From: Pseudactinotalea suaedae
GTDB taxonomy: Bacteria > Actinomycetota > Actinomycetes > Actinomycetales > Beutenbergiaceae
NCBI RefSeq assembly: GCF_009733815.1
Contig: NZ_WNXY01000011.1
Coordinates: 62,001-126,000 of the forward strand
Length of the DNA: 64,000 nucleotides
Direction: 5' to 3'
Made by a program: the position numbers and the translations under genes
Shown: piece after piece, positions 34,143 to 41,642 of the stretch
Numbering within the stretch: the first letter of the stretch is position 1
Layout of the letters: every line of letters starts with the position of its first letter
Notes under the pieces: model-generated
What the model saw: only the letters and a program-made list of their open reading frames with translations
Databases searched by the model: none
Told to the model about the DNA's origin: nothing

Positions 34143-34185
34143 ACGGTGTCGTCTGCACGTCTCTACGACGTGCGGACGGCACCGT
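34143..34185. terminator. 19-bp stem hairpin, terminator or structured repeat
   Basis: Positions 34143-34161 pair with 34167-34185 over all 19 positions, with two G-U wobbles in the + strand RNA, around the loop TCTAC. It is the strongest hairpin seen in the window and lies between the exporter operon and a kinase pseudogene. No U-run follows. It may terminate the exporter transcript or be the relic of an inserted element. Confidence 0.6.
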
Positions 34186-34206
34186 TGGCACGAGAGGGCA
34201 CTCGCG

Positions 34207-34565
34207 ATGGGCACGGTGGGTTCGCCCGACACCCGGCTGATCGTCATCCGAGGCAGAGCTACGGCGAGATGCTCACTCGCCTCCGCCGCGACCACCGCGG
34301 CGTGACGCGCTGCTACCGCTACGACCTGGACCTGGACGTGACGCTGGAGCGCCACCGCACCAAACCGCTCGCCGCCGAGGTGACCGAGGGCACGGTGCAG
34401 TCCTGGTACCGGCCGAGCGACCCGGTCGCCGAGCTCGGTGAGACAGCCTTCGGTCCCGATGTCTCCGTCGATCTGGCTCTCCGCACCATCCTTGCCGACG
34501 TCGGCTGGACGGCCCGCCCCATCGGTTCGCACGCACCGGACACTCGGCCAGCAGGACCACCGTAG
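34207..34565 (+). pseudogene. Small P-loop kinase pseudogene with internal deletion
   Basis: The first part reads MGTVGSPDTRLIVIRG from ATG 34207, which is the beta strand that in AAA/zeta-toxin-like kinases leads straight into the P-loop, but no P-loop follows. After about 34254 the family-like reading continues in another frame: SYGEMLTRLRRDHRGVTRCY, YDLDLDVTLERHRTKPLAAE, VQSWYRPSDPV and ILADVGW to the stop at 34565, matching the C-terminal half of such kinases. The Walker A motif and roughly 70-80 codons are missing, together with a frame change. I conclude that an internal deletion destroyed the gene; the size of the loss is estimated from intact relatives. Confidence 0.65.
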
Positions 34566-34574
34566 AGTCGAGAA

Positions 34575-35723
34575 GTGAACAACCTGACCGCTGGTGTCGT
34601 TGCTACCTCTCGCAAGCCTGACGAGCGGCGGTTGGCCATCCACCCCGCGCACCTGGAGCGGATCGATCCACAAGTGCGCTCGCGGCTGTTCCTCGAGCAC
34701 GGCTACGGCGAGCGGTTCGGGTTACCCGACGCCGACCTCGCCCGCCTCGTCGGTGGCCTCCGGACGCGTGAGGAGCTTGCCGCCGAGTGCGACGTCCTCG
34801 TGCTGCCCAAACCGCTGCCGGAGGATCTCGAGACCCTCCGCGAGGGCCAGGTCCTGTGGGGCTGGCCGCACTGCGTGCAGGACGAGCGGATGACCCAGCT
34901 CGCGATCGACCGCCGTCTCACGCTGATCGCCTGGGAGGCGATGAACCACTGGACGCGTGAAGGCGCCTTCAGCCTCCACGTGTTCCACAAGAACAACGAG
35001 CTGGCCGGGTACAGCTCGGTCCTGCACGCGCTCGGGCTGCGCGGCATCACCGGTGACTACGGGCGCAGGCTGCGCGCCGCGGTCATCAGCTTCGGCGCGA
35101 CGGCGCGCGGTGCGGTCCGCGCGTTGTCGGCCCTGGGCGTCAGCGACGTCACGGTCCTCACGCAGCGCAACACGACGGCGGTCGCCTCACCGTTCGCCTC
35201 GGTGGTGCTGCAGCACTTCGCGCGTGACCCTGCGAGCCCGGGCCGCACGCTCGCGCTCAAGGATCCCGAGCCCGGCCCGCTCGCCGAGGTGCTCGCGGGG
35301 TACGACATCGTGGTCAACTGCATCCTGCAGGACACCGACGACCCGCTGATGTTCGTGATGAACGAGGACCTCGGCCACTTCGCGCCCGGCACGCTGTTCA
35401 TCGACGTGTCCTGCGACGAGGGGATGGGTTTCGAGTGGGCGCGGCCCACCTCGTTCGCGGAGCCGATCATCCCGGTCGGGAACGCGTCGCACTACTACGC
35501 GGTGGACCACAGTCCCTCGTTCCTGTGGAACTCGGCGACCTGGGAGAACAGCGAGGCGCTGCTGGAGTACCTGCCCGGCGTGCTGGCCGGCCCGGCGGGC
35601 TGGGATGCCGACGAGACGATCAGGCGTGCGATCGAGATCCGTGACGGCGTGGTCCAGAACCCCCGCATCCTCACCTTCCAGCACCGCGGCGAGGAGTACC
35701 CGCACGCGGTGGGCGCGGCCTGA
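34575..35723 (+). CDS. N5-(carboxyethyl)ornithine synthase-like / alanine dehydrogenase family
   Basis: The 382-residue protein opens GVVATSRKPDERRLAIHPAH, the shared start of alanine dehydrogenase, saccharopine dehydrogenase and carboxyethylornithine synthase. The N-terminal substrate domain has LVLPKPLPEDLETLREGQ and WGWPHCVQ, and a Rossmann domain follows (AVISFGATARGAVRALSALG). The WGWPHC and HVFHKNNELAGYSSVLHAL motifs fit N5-(1-carboxyethyl)-ornithine synthase, which condenses pyruvate with ornithine or lysine using NADPH. TAGAGT is six bases before GTG 34575, suggesting leaderless translation. Confidence 0.8.
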   Translation: MNNLTAGVVATSRKPDERRLAIHPAHLERIDPQVRSRLFLEHGYGERFGLPDADLARLVGGLRTREELAAECDVLVLPKPLPEDLETLREGQVLWGWPHCVQDERMTQLAIDRRLTLIAWEAMNHWTREGAFSLHVFHKNNELAGYSSVLHALGLRGITGDYGRRLRAAVISFGATARGAVRALSALGVSDVTVLTQRNTTAVASPFASVVLQHFARDPASPGRTLALKDPEPGPLAEVLAGYDIVVNCILQDTDDPLMFVMNEDLGHFAPGTLFIDVSCDEGMGFEWARPTSFAEPIIPVGNASHYYAVDHSPSFLWNSATWENSEALLEYLPGVLAGPAGWDADETIRRAIEIRDGVVQNPRILTFQHRGEEYPHAVGAA

Positions 35724-35735
35724 GCTCCGCCGCCC

Positions 35736-36323
35736 TCAGCCGGGAGCGTCGCCGTCTGCGGGCTCCGGCAGCTGAGGATGCTCGGTCGGGTAGAGCCCGG
35801 CGACGAAGCCGAACACCTGGGTGCCGCCGCGGGGCAGCCCGCTGAACTCGTCGGCCAGGTCGAAGAGCCGCCGCCGGAACTCGTGCAGGTGCTCGCGCGG
35901 GACGCTGGCATGACGCAGGATCGCCGTCAGCGAGTCGTCGGCGTGCGCCTGCCGCGACTCGGTGGCCGCGGTCGCCAGGTAGTTGGAGTGCAACGGCCGC
36001 CCCGACTCGTCGAGGGCCTTGAGCGCACCCACGAAGAACAGCCGGGCGGTGCGCCCGTAGTAGGTCTCTGTCACCGCGCGGACCCGTCGTGTCCGGACCG
36101 CGCGCACCAGCCCCGCGGCGGCCAGCACCTTGACGTGGTAGGCCACGGTGCCCTTCGGGCGGCCGACCGCGGTGGCGAGCTCGGTGACCGTGGCCGCCCG
36201 GTCGAGGAGCAGGTCCAGCAGCGACTCCCGCAGCGGCTCGGCCATGGCCCGCACCTGGGGGATGGTGGTCAGCTCCATCCGCTCCGCGAGCTCGTAGTCC
36301 AGCGACCTCTTGCCACCCGTCAC
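35736..36323 (-). CDS. ArsR-like winged-helix transcriptional regulator
   Basis: The 195-residue regulator has an N-terminal winged helix: MAEPLRESLLDLLLDRAATV, TELATAVGRPKGTVAYHVKVL and a wing AAGLVRAVRTRRVRAV (about 25-90). A helical C-terminal half (HEFRRRLFDLADEFSG) follows and may bind a ligand. There are no obvious metal-binding Cys. GTG 36323 lies six bases after a minus-strand TAACCT box. That box touches two AACGTT palindromes (36335-36350), so it very probably regulates itself and the divergent hydrolase. Confidence 0.85.
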   Translation of the reverse strand: MTGGKRSLDYELAERMELTTIPQVRAMAEPLRESLLDLLLDRAATVTELATAVGRPKGTVAYHVKVLAAAGLVRAVRTRRVRAVTETYYGRTARLFFVGALKALDESGRPLHSNYLATAATESRQAHADDSLTAILRHASVPREHLHEFRRRLFDLADEFSGLPRGGTQVFGFVAGLYPTEHPQLPEPADGDAPG

Positions 36324-36329
36324 CTCATC

Positions 36330-36350
36330 AGGTTAACGTTACCGAACGTT
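36330..36350. promoter_or_regulatory. -10 box and twin AACGTT operator between regulator and hydrolase
   Basis: A minus-strand TAACCT -10 (plus 36330-36335) abuts two copies of the palindromic hexamer AACGTT at 36335-36340 and 36345-36350. The copies are ten bases apart, i.e. on the same face of the helix. This is well placed for the ArsR-like regulator to block its own promoter. Confidence 0.55.
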
Positions 36351-36379
36351 TGAGATTTCTCGACCGATAGGGGTACGGA

Positions 36380-37072
36380 GTGAACATCGTGCTGATTCCC
36401 GGCCTGTGGCTGAACGGGTCGTCGTGGGACCCGGTCGCGCGCCGTCTCGAGCAGGCGGGCCACACCGTGCAGGCGCTGACGCTGCCGGGTCTGGAGTCCC
36501 GCACCGCCGATCGCGGCGGCATCCGGCTGGCCGACCACGTGGCCGCGGTGGTCGCCGCGCTCGACGCGGCGGCCGAGCCGAGCCTGGTCGTCGGCCACTC
36601 GGCGTCCGCCACCCTCGCCTGCTGCGCCGCCGACGCCCGACCGGAGAAGGTCAGCCGCCTGGTCTACGTCGGCGGGTTCCCGGGTGAGGACGGCACAGCC
36701 TTCATGCAGGGGCTGCCGGCCGAGGGTGATGACGTGCCGTTCCCGGGATGGGCCGCGTTCGAGGGTCCGGACAGCGCGGACATCGACGAGCCGACCAAGG
36801 CGCGCCTGCTGGAGGAGCTCGTACCGTCGCCCGCCGGGGTCCTCTCCGACAGGGTGCGCCTGACCGACGAGCGCCGTCACGCCATCCCCGTGACCGCCGT
36901 CTGCCCGGAGTACTCACCCGACGACCTGCGGGAGTGGATGGCCGCCGGCGATCTTCCGGAGCTCTCGCGGGCCCGGGACGTCGAGATGGTGGACATCGAC
37001 TCCGGCCACTGGCCGCAGATCACCGCTCCTGATCGCCTCAGCGAGCTGATCCTCGCCGCGGCGCAGCGCTGA
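36380..37072 (+). CDS. Alpha/beta fold hydrolase
   Basis: The 230-residue compact hydrolase has VLIPGLWLNGSSWDPV at the oxyanion side, nucleophile elbow VVGHSASATLA with Ser74, and late His in DSGHWPQI near 212. Such short, lid-poor esterases often occur beside ArsR-like regulators. GTG 36380 is the first start and gives the family N-terminus. It is presumably controlled from the AACGTT sites in the 56-base divergent gap. Confidence 0.85.
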   Translation: MNIVLIPGLWLNGSSWDPVARRLEQAGHTVQALTLPGLESRTADRGGIRLADHVAAVVAALDAAAEPSLVVGHSASATLACCAADARPEKVSRLVYVGGFPGEDGTAFMQGLPAEGDDVPFPGWAAFEGPDSADIDEPTKARLLEELVPSPAGVLSDRVRLTDERRHAIPVTAVCPEYSPDDLREWMAAGDLPELSRARDVEMVDIDSGHWPQITAPDRLSELILAAAQR

Positions 37073-37135
37073 GAGCGACAGCACCTCGCCGTCGCCCTCA
37101 GCGCTCGCCGCACGACGGCGGCCCGAGCGGCGATG

Positions 37136-37489
37136 TCAGCCGGGCACCTTGTCGAGGAAGCCGCGGACGTCACGGATCCGCTGCTGACCGTCGAGCACGA
37201 CCACGTCGAAGCCGATGACGACCGGCTCCTCGCCGGCAGCACCCAGGCCCCAGCGGAACCGGACCTGCTGGTGGTGGCCGTCGACGTCGCCCACCAGGCT
37301 GAACTTCAAGCCCGGGAACTGGCCGTGCACGGCCTCGATGACGGCACCGACCGCCTCCCGGCCCTGCACCTCGGCGAGCGGGTCGACGTACACGCAGTCC
37401 TCGGACCAGTGCTGGTCCAGCAGGGCCTCCCGTACCGACGCGTCGGTGGCGTTCCAGGTCTCCAGGTACCGGTTCACGATCTCGTTCAT
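37136..37489 (-). CDS. SnoaL/NTF2-like family protein
   Basis: The 117-residue single-domain cone-fold protein starts VNRYLETWNATDASVREALL and shows the typical WSEDCVYVDPLAEVQGREAV, QFPGLKFSLVGDVDGHHQQV and VVIGFDVVVLDGQQRIRDVRGF pattern of nuclear transport factor 2-like polyketide-cyclase relatives. Members act as small-molecule isomerases or hydrolases or only bind ligands. The ATG has GAGAGG upstream. It is divergent from the XRE regulator, and a perfect 21-bp palindrome lies between them. Confidence 0.83.
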   Translation of the reverse strand: MNEIVNRYLETWNATDASVREALLDQHWSEDCVYVDPLAEVQGREAVGAVIEAVHGQFPGLKFSLVGDVDGHHQQVRFRWGLGAAGEEPVVIGFDVVVLDGQQRIRDVRGFLDKVPG

Positions 37490-37549
37490 GGTGTCGTCCT
37501 CTCGTGGTTGGTTTGCTCGAGAAGACTCACCGCACGCCGATGCTCCGGT

Positions 37550-37570
37550 CCATGACCTCCGAGGTCATGG
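37550..37570. promoter_or_regulatory. 21-bp perfect palindrome between SnoaL and XRE genes
   Basis: CCATGACCTC-C-GAGGTCATGG is a perfect inverted repeat with one central base, 61 bases from the SnoaL start and 33 bases from the regulator start. It is a strong operator candidate for the XRE regulator. Confidence 0.75.
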
Positions 37571-37602
37571 AGGCCGCGCTGTCACGTGCCTACGCTCGGA
37601 GC

Positions 37603-38385
37603 ATGATCTCCACGGCGACGTCCCCATCGGTCGGCGAGGAGCTGCGCCGATGGCGTGAGCTGCGATCGCTCAGCCAGCTCGCTCTGGCCACGCAGGCGGA
37701 GGTGAGCACCCGGCACGTGAGCTACGTCGAGAACGGGCGGTCGCGGCCGACACCGGAGATGATCATCCGCCTGGCCGACGTCATGCAGGTACCGATGGCC
37801 GAGCAGAACCGGCTCCTGCTCGCCGGAGGGTACGCCCCGCGCTACCCGCACCGCAGCACCGACGACGAGGCGCTCGCGCCCGTGATGGCGGGGCTGCGGT
37901 CCCTGCTGGACGCCCACGCGCCCTACCCCGCCCTCCTGCTCGACGACCACTGGGACGTGGTCGATGCCAACGAACCCGTGGACGCGCTGCTGGCCGGCTG
38001 CGACCCCGCTCTCCTCGAGCCGCCGGTGAACGTGATCCGGATCTGCCTGCACCCGAGGGGACTGGCGCCACGCATCCGCAACCTGCCCACCTGGCGGGCG
38101 CACCTGCTGCACCAGCTCGAGCAGCGCATCGCCCGCACGGGCGGCGATCCCGCGCTGATCACGCTCCGAGAGGACGTCGTCGGACATCCGGCGCCCGGAG
38201 AGCCGCCGGCGCAGCCCGGCGTCGATCCGGTGATCCCGCTGGAGATCGAGGCCGGCGGGCAGGTGCTGCGGCTGTTCAGCGTGGCCAGCCAGATCGAGAG
38301 CGCCGCGGACGTGACGCTGCGCGGCCTCCACCTCGAGACCTTCGTGCCCGCCGACGAGCAGACGCGGCAGCTCCTGTCCCGATGA
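37603..38385 (+). CDS. XRE family regulator with MmyB-like ligand domain
   Basis: The 260-residue regulator has an N-terminal XRE HTH (GEELRRWRELRSLSQLALAT, VSTRHVSYVENGRSRPTPEM, about 10-70). A C-terminal MmyB-type PAS-like domain follows, with APYPALLLDDHWDVVDANEP, the usual sequence of this actinobacterial family. Many members regulate a divergent short-chain dehydrogenase or SnoaL-type gene. ATG 37603 lies six bases after TACGCT, which supports a leaderless start; the 33-codon longer reading would run through the palindrome. Confidence 0.9.
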   Translation: MISTATSPSVGEELRRWRELRSLSQLALATQAEVSTRHVSYVENGRSRPTPEMIIRLADVMQVPMAEQNRLLLAGGYAPRYPHRSTDDEALAPVMAGLRSLLDAHAPYPALLLDDHWDVVDANEPVDALLAGCDPALLEPPVNVIRICLHPRGLAPRIRNLPTWRAHLLHQLEQRIARTGGDPALITLREDVVGHPAPGEPPAQPGVDPVIPLEIEAGGQVLRLFSVASQIESAADVTLRGLHLETFVPADEQTRQLLSR

Positions 38386-38417
38386 AGGGCTGTGCGCCCG
38401 TCATGCCCCGGCGATGC

Positions 38418-39233
38418 TCAGGTCAGGTGGTCGAAGTCGCCACGAGCCCACGCGGCGTGACGGGCGGCGGAGCGCTGCACCGCCGCACGGGCGTCGGCAG
38501 GCACGACACCGTCGAAGTTGTTGTAGAGCCGGTCGAACGACCACCGGCTCACGTGCGCCGCGATCCGTTCGGCCACGGCGGCCGAGAGCGGGATGCGGTT
38601 CGGGTAGCTGCGCATGAACGACACCGAGGTGCGGTCGGGGTTCGCGTGGAGGGTGTCACCCGCCAGCAGCACCCCTCGGCCCTCGGCCCCCGCCGCCCAG
38701 TGAGCGACGGCGCTGCCCGGGAAGTGCCCACCTGGCTGGCTGAGCGTGATCCCGGGGAGGATCTCGACGTCGTCGGACCACGTCTGGATCACCGGGTCCG
38801 GGCGTGCCACCCAGCCCAGGTCGGCCTCCGCCACGAGCACGGGCACGCCACCGAGCGCGCGGCTCCACTCGACCTGCACGCCGAACATGTGCGGGTGCGA
38901 GGCGACGATGTACGCGGCGCCACCGAGCTCGCGAACGCGCGCCACGCCGTCGTCGTCGAGATAGCCGAGCGGGTCCCACAGCAGGTTCCCGGCGCTGGTC
39001 CGCACGAGCTTGGCCTGCTGCCCGATCCCGACCGGCGGCCGCGCGGTCAGCCCGTACAGGTCCGGCTCGAGCTCGGTGACCACGACGGCGGTCCCGGCCG
39101 CGGCCAGCTCGGGCAGCGACGTCCACACCTGCCCGTGCGCCGGCACCCACTGGCGCTCGTCCTCGCAGATCGCACAGACGTCGGTCTTCTCGGCGTGCTC
39201 CACGGCGCACGTCGCGCAGATCCAGAAGCTCAT
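38418..39233 (-). CDS. MBL-fold metallo-hydrolase with N-terminal zinc ribbon
   Basis: The 271-residue protein starts with a rubredoxin-like Cys-x2-Cys pair of knuckles (WICATCAVEH, VCAICEDE). A beta-lactamase-like domain follows with AYIVASHPHMFGVQVEW in place of the usual HxHxDH, then LSQPGGHFPGSAVAHW, LLAGDTLH and the helical tail. The metal-site HxHxDH is altered (SHPHMFG), so activity may be reduced or use fewer metals. CAGACT is six bases before ATG 39233. Confidence 0.8.
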   Translation of the reverse strand: MSFWICATCAVEHAEKTDVCAICEDERQWVPAHGQVWTSLPELAAAGTAVVVTELEPDLYGLTARPPVGIGQQAKLVRTSAGNLLWDPLGYLDDDGVARVRELGGAAYIVASHPHMFGVQVEWSRALGGVPVLVAEADLGWVARPDPVIQTWSDDVEILPGITLSQPGGHFPGSAVAHWAAGAEGRGVLLAGDTLHANPDRTSVSFMRSYPNRIPLSAAVAERIAAHVSRWSFDRLYNNFDGVVPADARAAVQRSAARHAAWARGDFDHLT

Positions 39234-39407
39234 CGGGACAGTCTGATCGGACGCCGGGCAGAAGTCGACGCCCATCGCCGTGGCAACCGGTTGTCGGCGG
39301 CCGATCGGGTCGAACGGCGACGAGATCGTCGCGCTCAGGCCGGCCGAACGCTGGTCCCATGGCCGCGAGGGGTAGCCGCTGTCGGACGTCGGTGCCAAGG
39401 TCGGGTC

Positions 39408-40178
39408 ATGGAGGAGAAGACGTTCCAGGGAGACCTTCGCGGTGCGAGATTCACCGAGGCGAGCCTGCGCGGGGCACGGTTCACCGAGTCGGACCTGAGC
39501 GAGGTGGTGATGCGCGGCGTCGACATCGCCGGTGCGGACATCGACGCTCCATGGCTCGACGGCGGGAGCACGCTGCTCGTCAACGGCGTCGACGTCGCGC
39601 CGTTCGTCGAGGCGGAGCTCGACCGCCGGTTTCCCGGCCGCGCACAGAAGCGTGCCGCCGACCCGGCCGGGCTGCGTGCCGCCTGGGCCGAGGTGGAACG
39701 GGCCTGGGATGCCGCGCTCGAGCGGGCGGCAGCGATGCCGGCGAGCTCCGTGGAGATCTCGGTCGACGGCGAGTGGTCGTTCTCGCAGACGTTGCGCCAC
39801 CTGGTGATGGCCACCGACACCTGGCTGCGGCAGGCGGTCCTCCAGCTCGAGGACCCGCACCACCCGATCGGGCAGCCTGATGCCTCGTACGGCACCGGCG
39901 AGAACGAGACCGCTGCCTTCAGCCCCGAGGCTCCGCCCTACGCCGAGGTCCTGCAGGTGCGCGCGGAACGCGTGGCGATGGTGCGCGACTTCATCGCCGC
40001 GCTCACGCCCCAGCAGCTCGACGAGGCTCGCGCGAACCCGCACTCGCCCGAGCACCCGGAGACGGTGCGGTCCTGCCTCCACACGATCCTCGAGGAGGAG
40101 TGGGAGCACCTGCGCTTCGCGCTCCGGGACCTCGACGCGATCGAGGGCGGCGCGGCCGGCGCCCCTGCCGCGCCCTAG
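39408..40178 (+). CDS. Pentapeptide-repeat/DinB fusion protein
   Basis: The 256-residue protein has an N-terminal pentapeptide-repeat stretch (DLRGARFTEASLRGARFTES, DLSEVVMRGVDIAGADID) of about 45 residues. A DinB four-helix bundle follows with SVEISVDGEWSFSQTLRHLV, MATDTWLRQAV and a C-terminal LHTILEEEWEHLRFALRDL. The His residues in RHLV and EEWEHL are the usual DinB metal ligands. DinB proteins are often thiol transferases. CAAGGT lies six bases before ATG 39408. Confidence 0.82.
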   Translation: MEEKTFQGDLRGARFTEASLRGARFTESDLSEVVMRGVDIAGADIDAPWLDGGSTLLVNGVDVAPFVEAELDRRFPGRAQKRAADPAGLRAAWAEVERAWDAALERAAAMPASSVEISVDGEWSFSQTLRHLVMATDTWLRQAVLQLEDPHHPIGQPDASYGTGENETAAFSPEAPPYAEVLQVRAERVAMVRDFIAALTPQQLDEARANPHSPEHPETVRSCLHTILEEEWEHLRFALRDLDAIEGGAAGAPAAP

Positions 40179-40201
40179 CGAGCAGGCCTAGGCTAAGAAC
40201 C

Positions 40202-40939
40202 GTGTCCGGGCCGATGCACTTCGAGCACCACGCAGCGACGTACGAGGAGGCGCGGCCGCCCTATCCGGCAGCGCTGTGGCGCAGGGTCGCCGAGCTCGGC
40301 GCCCTCAAGCCGGGGTTGCGCGCCGTCGATCTCGGCGCCGGCACGGGCCAGGCCACCGGCGGGCTGCTGGCAGCGGGTCTGGAGGTCACCGCCGTCGAGC
40401 CCGGCCACCAGCTTGCCGCCCAGCTGCGGCAGTCCCACCCGGCGGCGCGGGTGATCGAGTCGACCGCCGAGGCCGCCGACCTGCCCGAGGCGGCGTTCGA
40501 CCTGGCCGTGGTGGCGACCGCGATCCACTGGATGGACCTCGACCAGCTGCTCCCGCGGCTGCATCGCGCCCTCGTCCCGGGTGGCCAGCTCCTCGTCTGG
40601 CGCAACGTCTACGGCGACGAGACCGCCGAGGTGACGCCGTTCCGCGAACGTGTCGCCGAGATCGTCGCGCGCCGGTCCCAGCCCGGTCGGCACAGGCTGC
40701 AGCTGTCCGAGCGCACCGAGGCCGACCTCACCCGGAGCGGGCTCTTCGCGACCACGAGCGTCGACCACTTCTCGTGGTCGATCGATCTGGACGAGGCGCA
40801 GGTCGCGCTGCTGTTCGGCACCTTCTCCGACTGGAGCCCGGCGGAGGTCGAGGAGGCCGCCGCTGCTGTGCGCGACCTCGGTGGCACGGTCACCGAGCAC
40901 TACGGCTCCTGGCTGATCGCGCTGCGCCGCGTGTCCTGA
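40202..40939 (+). CDS. Class I SAM-dependent methyltransferase
   Basis: The 245-residue methyltransferase starts with FEHHAATYEEARPPYP, the usual family opening. Motif I is AVDLGAGTGQATGGLLAAG, motif II is VTAVEPGHQLAAQL, and the acid post-II and motif III regions are FDLAVVATAIHWMD and LHRALVPGGQLLVWRN. The substrate is not predictable. The start is chosen at GTG 40202 because TAGGCT (40189-40194) lies seven bases upstream; ATG 40214 is an alternative that still includes the conserved start. Confidence 0.85.
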   Translation: MSGPMHFEHHAATYEEARPPYPAALWRRVAELGALKPGLRAVDLGAGTGQATGGLLAAGLEVTAVEPGHQLAAQLRQSHPAARVIESTAEAADLPEAAFDLAVVATAIHWMDLDQLLPRLHRALVPGGQLLVWRNVYGDETAEVTPFRERVAEIVARRSQPGRHRLQLSERTEADLTRSGLFATTSVDHFSWSIDLDEAQVALLFGTFSDWSPAEVEEAAAAVRDLGGTVTEHYGSWLIALRRVS

Positions 40940-41629
40940 TCAGGCCAGCATCGGCAGCAGCTCCCGCAGGCTCGCGATCTGGGGGAGGTTCGCCGGGAGC
41001 GCCAGCGGGATGCCCGGGGTGACGAGCAGCAACCCCGTGACGCCGACGGCGCGGGCAGCCTCCGCGTCACCCGGGCGGTCGCCCACGGCGATCACCTCGG
41101 CGGGCGCGAGGCGGTGCCGCTCGAGCAGCACCTGCACCATCTGCGGCGACGGCTTGCGCTCGTAGCCGTCGGGCGCGCAGACCATGTCGTCGACGGCGAG
41201 CCCGGTCGCCCGGAGCAGCTGCTCGGCGCTGCCGCGGTCACGGTGCGTGGCGACGAGGTTGAGACCGCCGACCTCCGTGACGGCCGCCATCACCTCGCGC
41301 GCGTGCGGCATCACGGGGGCGGGGGTGTGCTGCCACAGCTCCTTGACGCCGTCGTACGCCGCCCGGAGCACGTCCTCGGCGACCCCGGTGCGGTCGGCGA
41401 GCTCGCCGATGGCGTGCCCGCTCGAGATCCGGGTCAGTGCCGCGACCTCCGCGAGGTGCTGCTCGTCGTCATCGGCGAAGGCGGCCCGCGCGAGGGCGCG
41501 GTCCACGTCCGGGTAGGTGTCCACCAGCGTGCCGCCGAAGTCCCAGATGATGCTGCGGATGGTGCGCCCTTTCCGAGGGGGCCGAAGCCCTTGCGGTGCG
41601 GTCCGATGCACGTGGTGCGTCGGATCCAC
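40940..41629 (-). CDS. HAD family hydrolase; start codon uncertain
   Basis: The HAD phosphatase has motif I WDFGGTLVD, a cap domain, motif II LNLVATHRDRG, and motifs III/IV ERKPSPQMV and VIAVGDRPGDAEAA. The family start should be just before SIIWDFGG, but no ATG, GTG or TTG exists there. The only canonical in-frame starts are GTG 41629 and GTG 41611, giving a 17-23 residue basic extension. A purine-rich GGAAAGGG lies seven bases before an ATC codon at 41560, which may be a non-canonical start. The coordinates given use GTG 41629. Confidence 0.85.
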   Translation of the reverse strand: MDPTHHVHRTAPQGLRPPRKGRTIRSIIWDFGGTLVDTYPDVDRALARAAFADDDEQHLAEVAALTRISSGHAIGELADRTGVAEDVLRAAYDGVKELWQHTPAPVMPHAREVMAAVTEVGGLNLVATHRDRGSAEQLLRATGLAVDDMVCAPDGYERKPSPQMVQVLLERHRLAPAEVIAVGDRPGDAEAARAVGVTGLLLVTPGIPLALPANLPQIASLRELLPMLA

Positions 41630-41642
41630 ACCGTAACGCCGG

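Noticed and set aside
34146-34565. 139-codon frame as an intact gene of its own.
   Set aside because: Its first third is hairpin and low-quality sequence; only the C-terminal part resembles a kinase, so it is better read as a pseudogene fragment.
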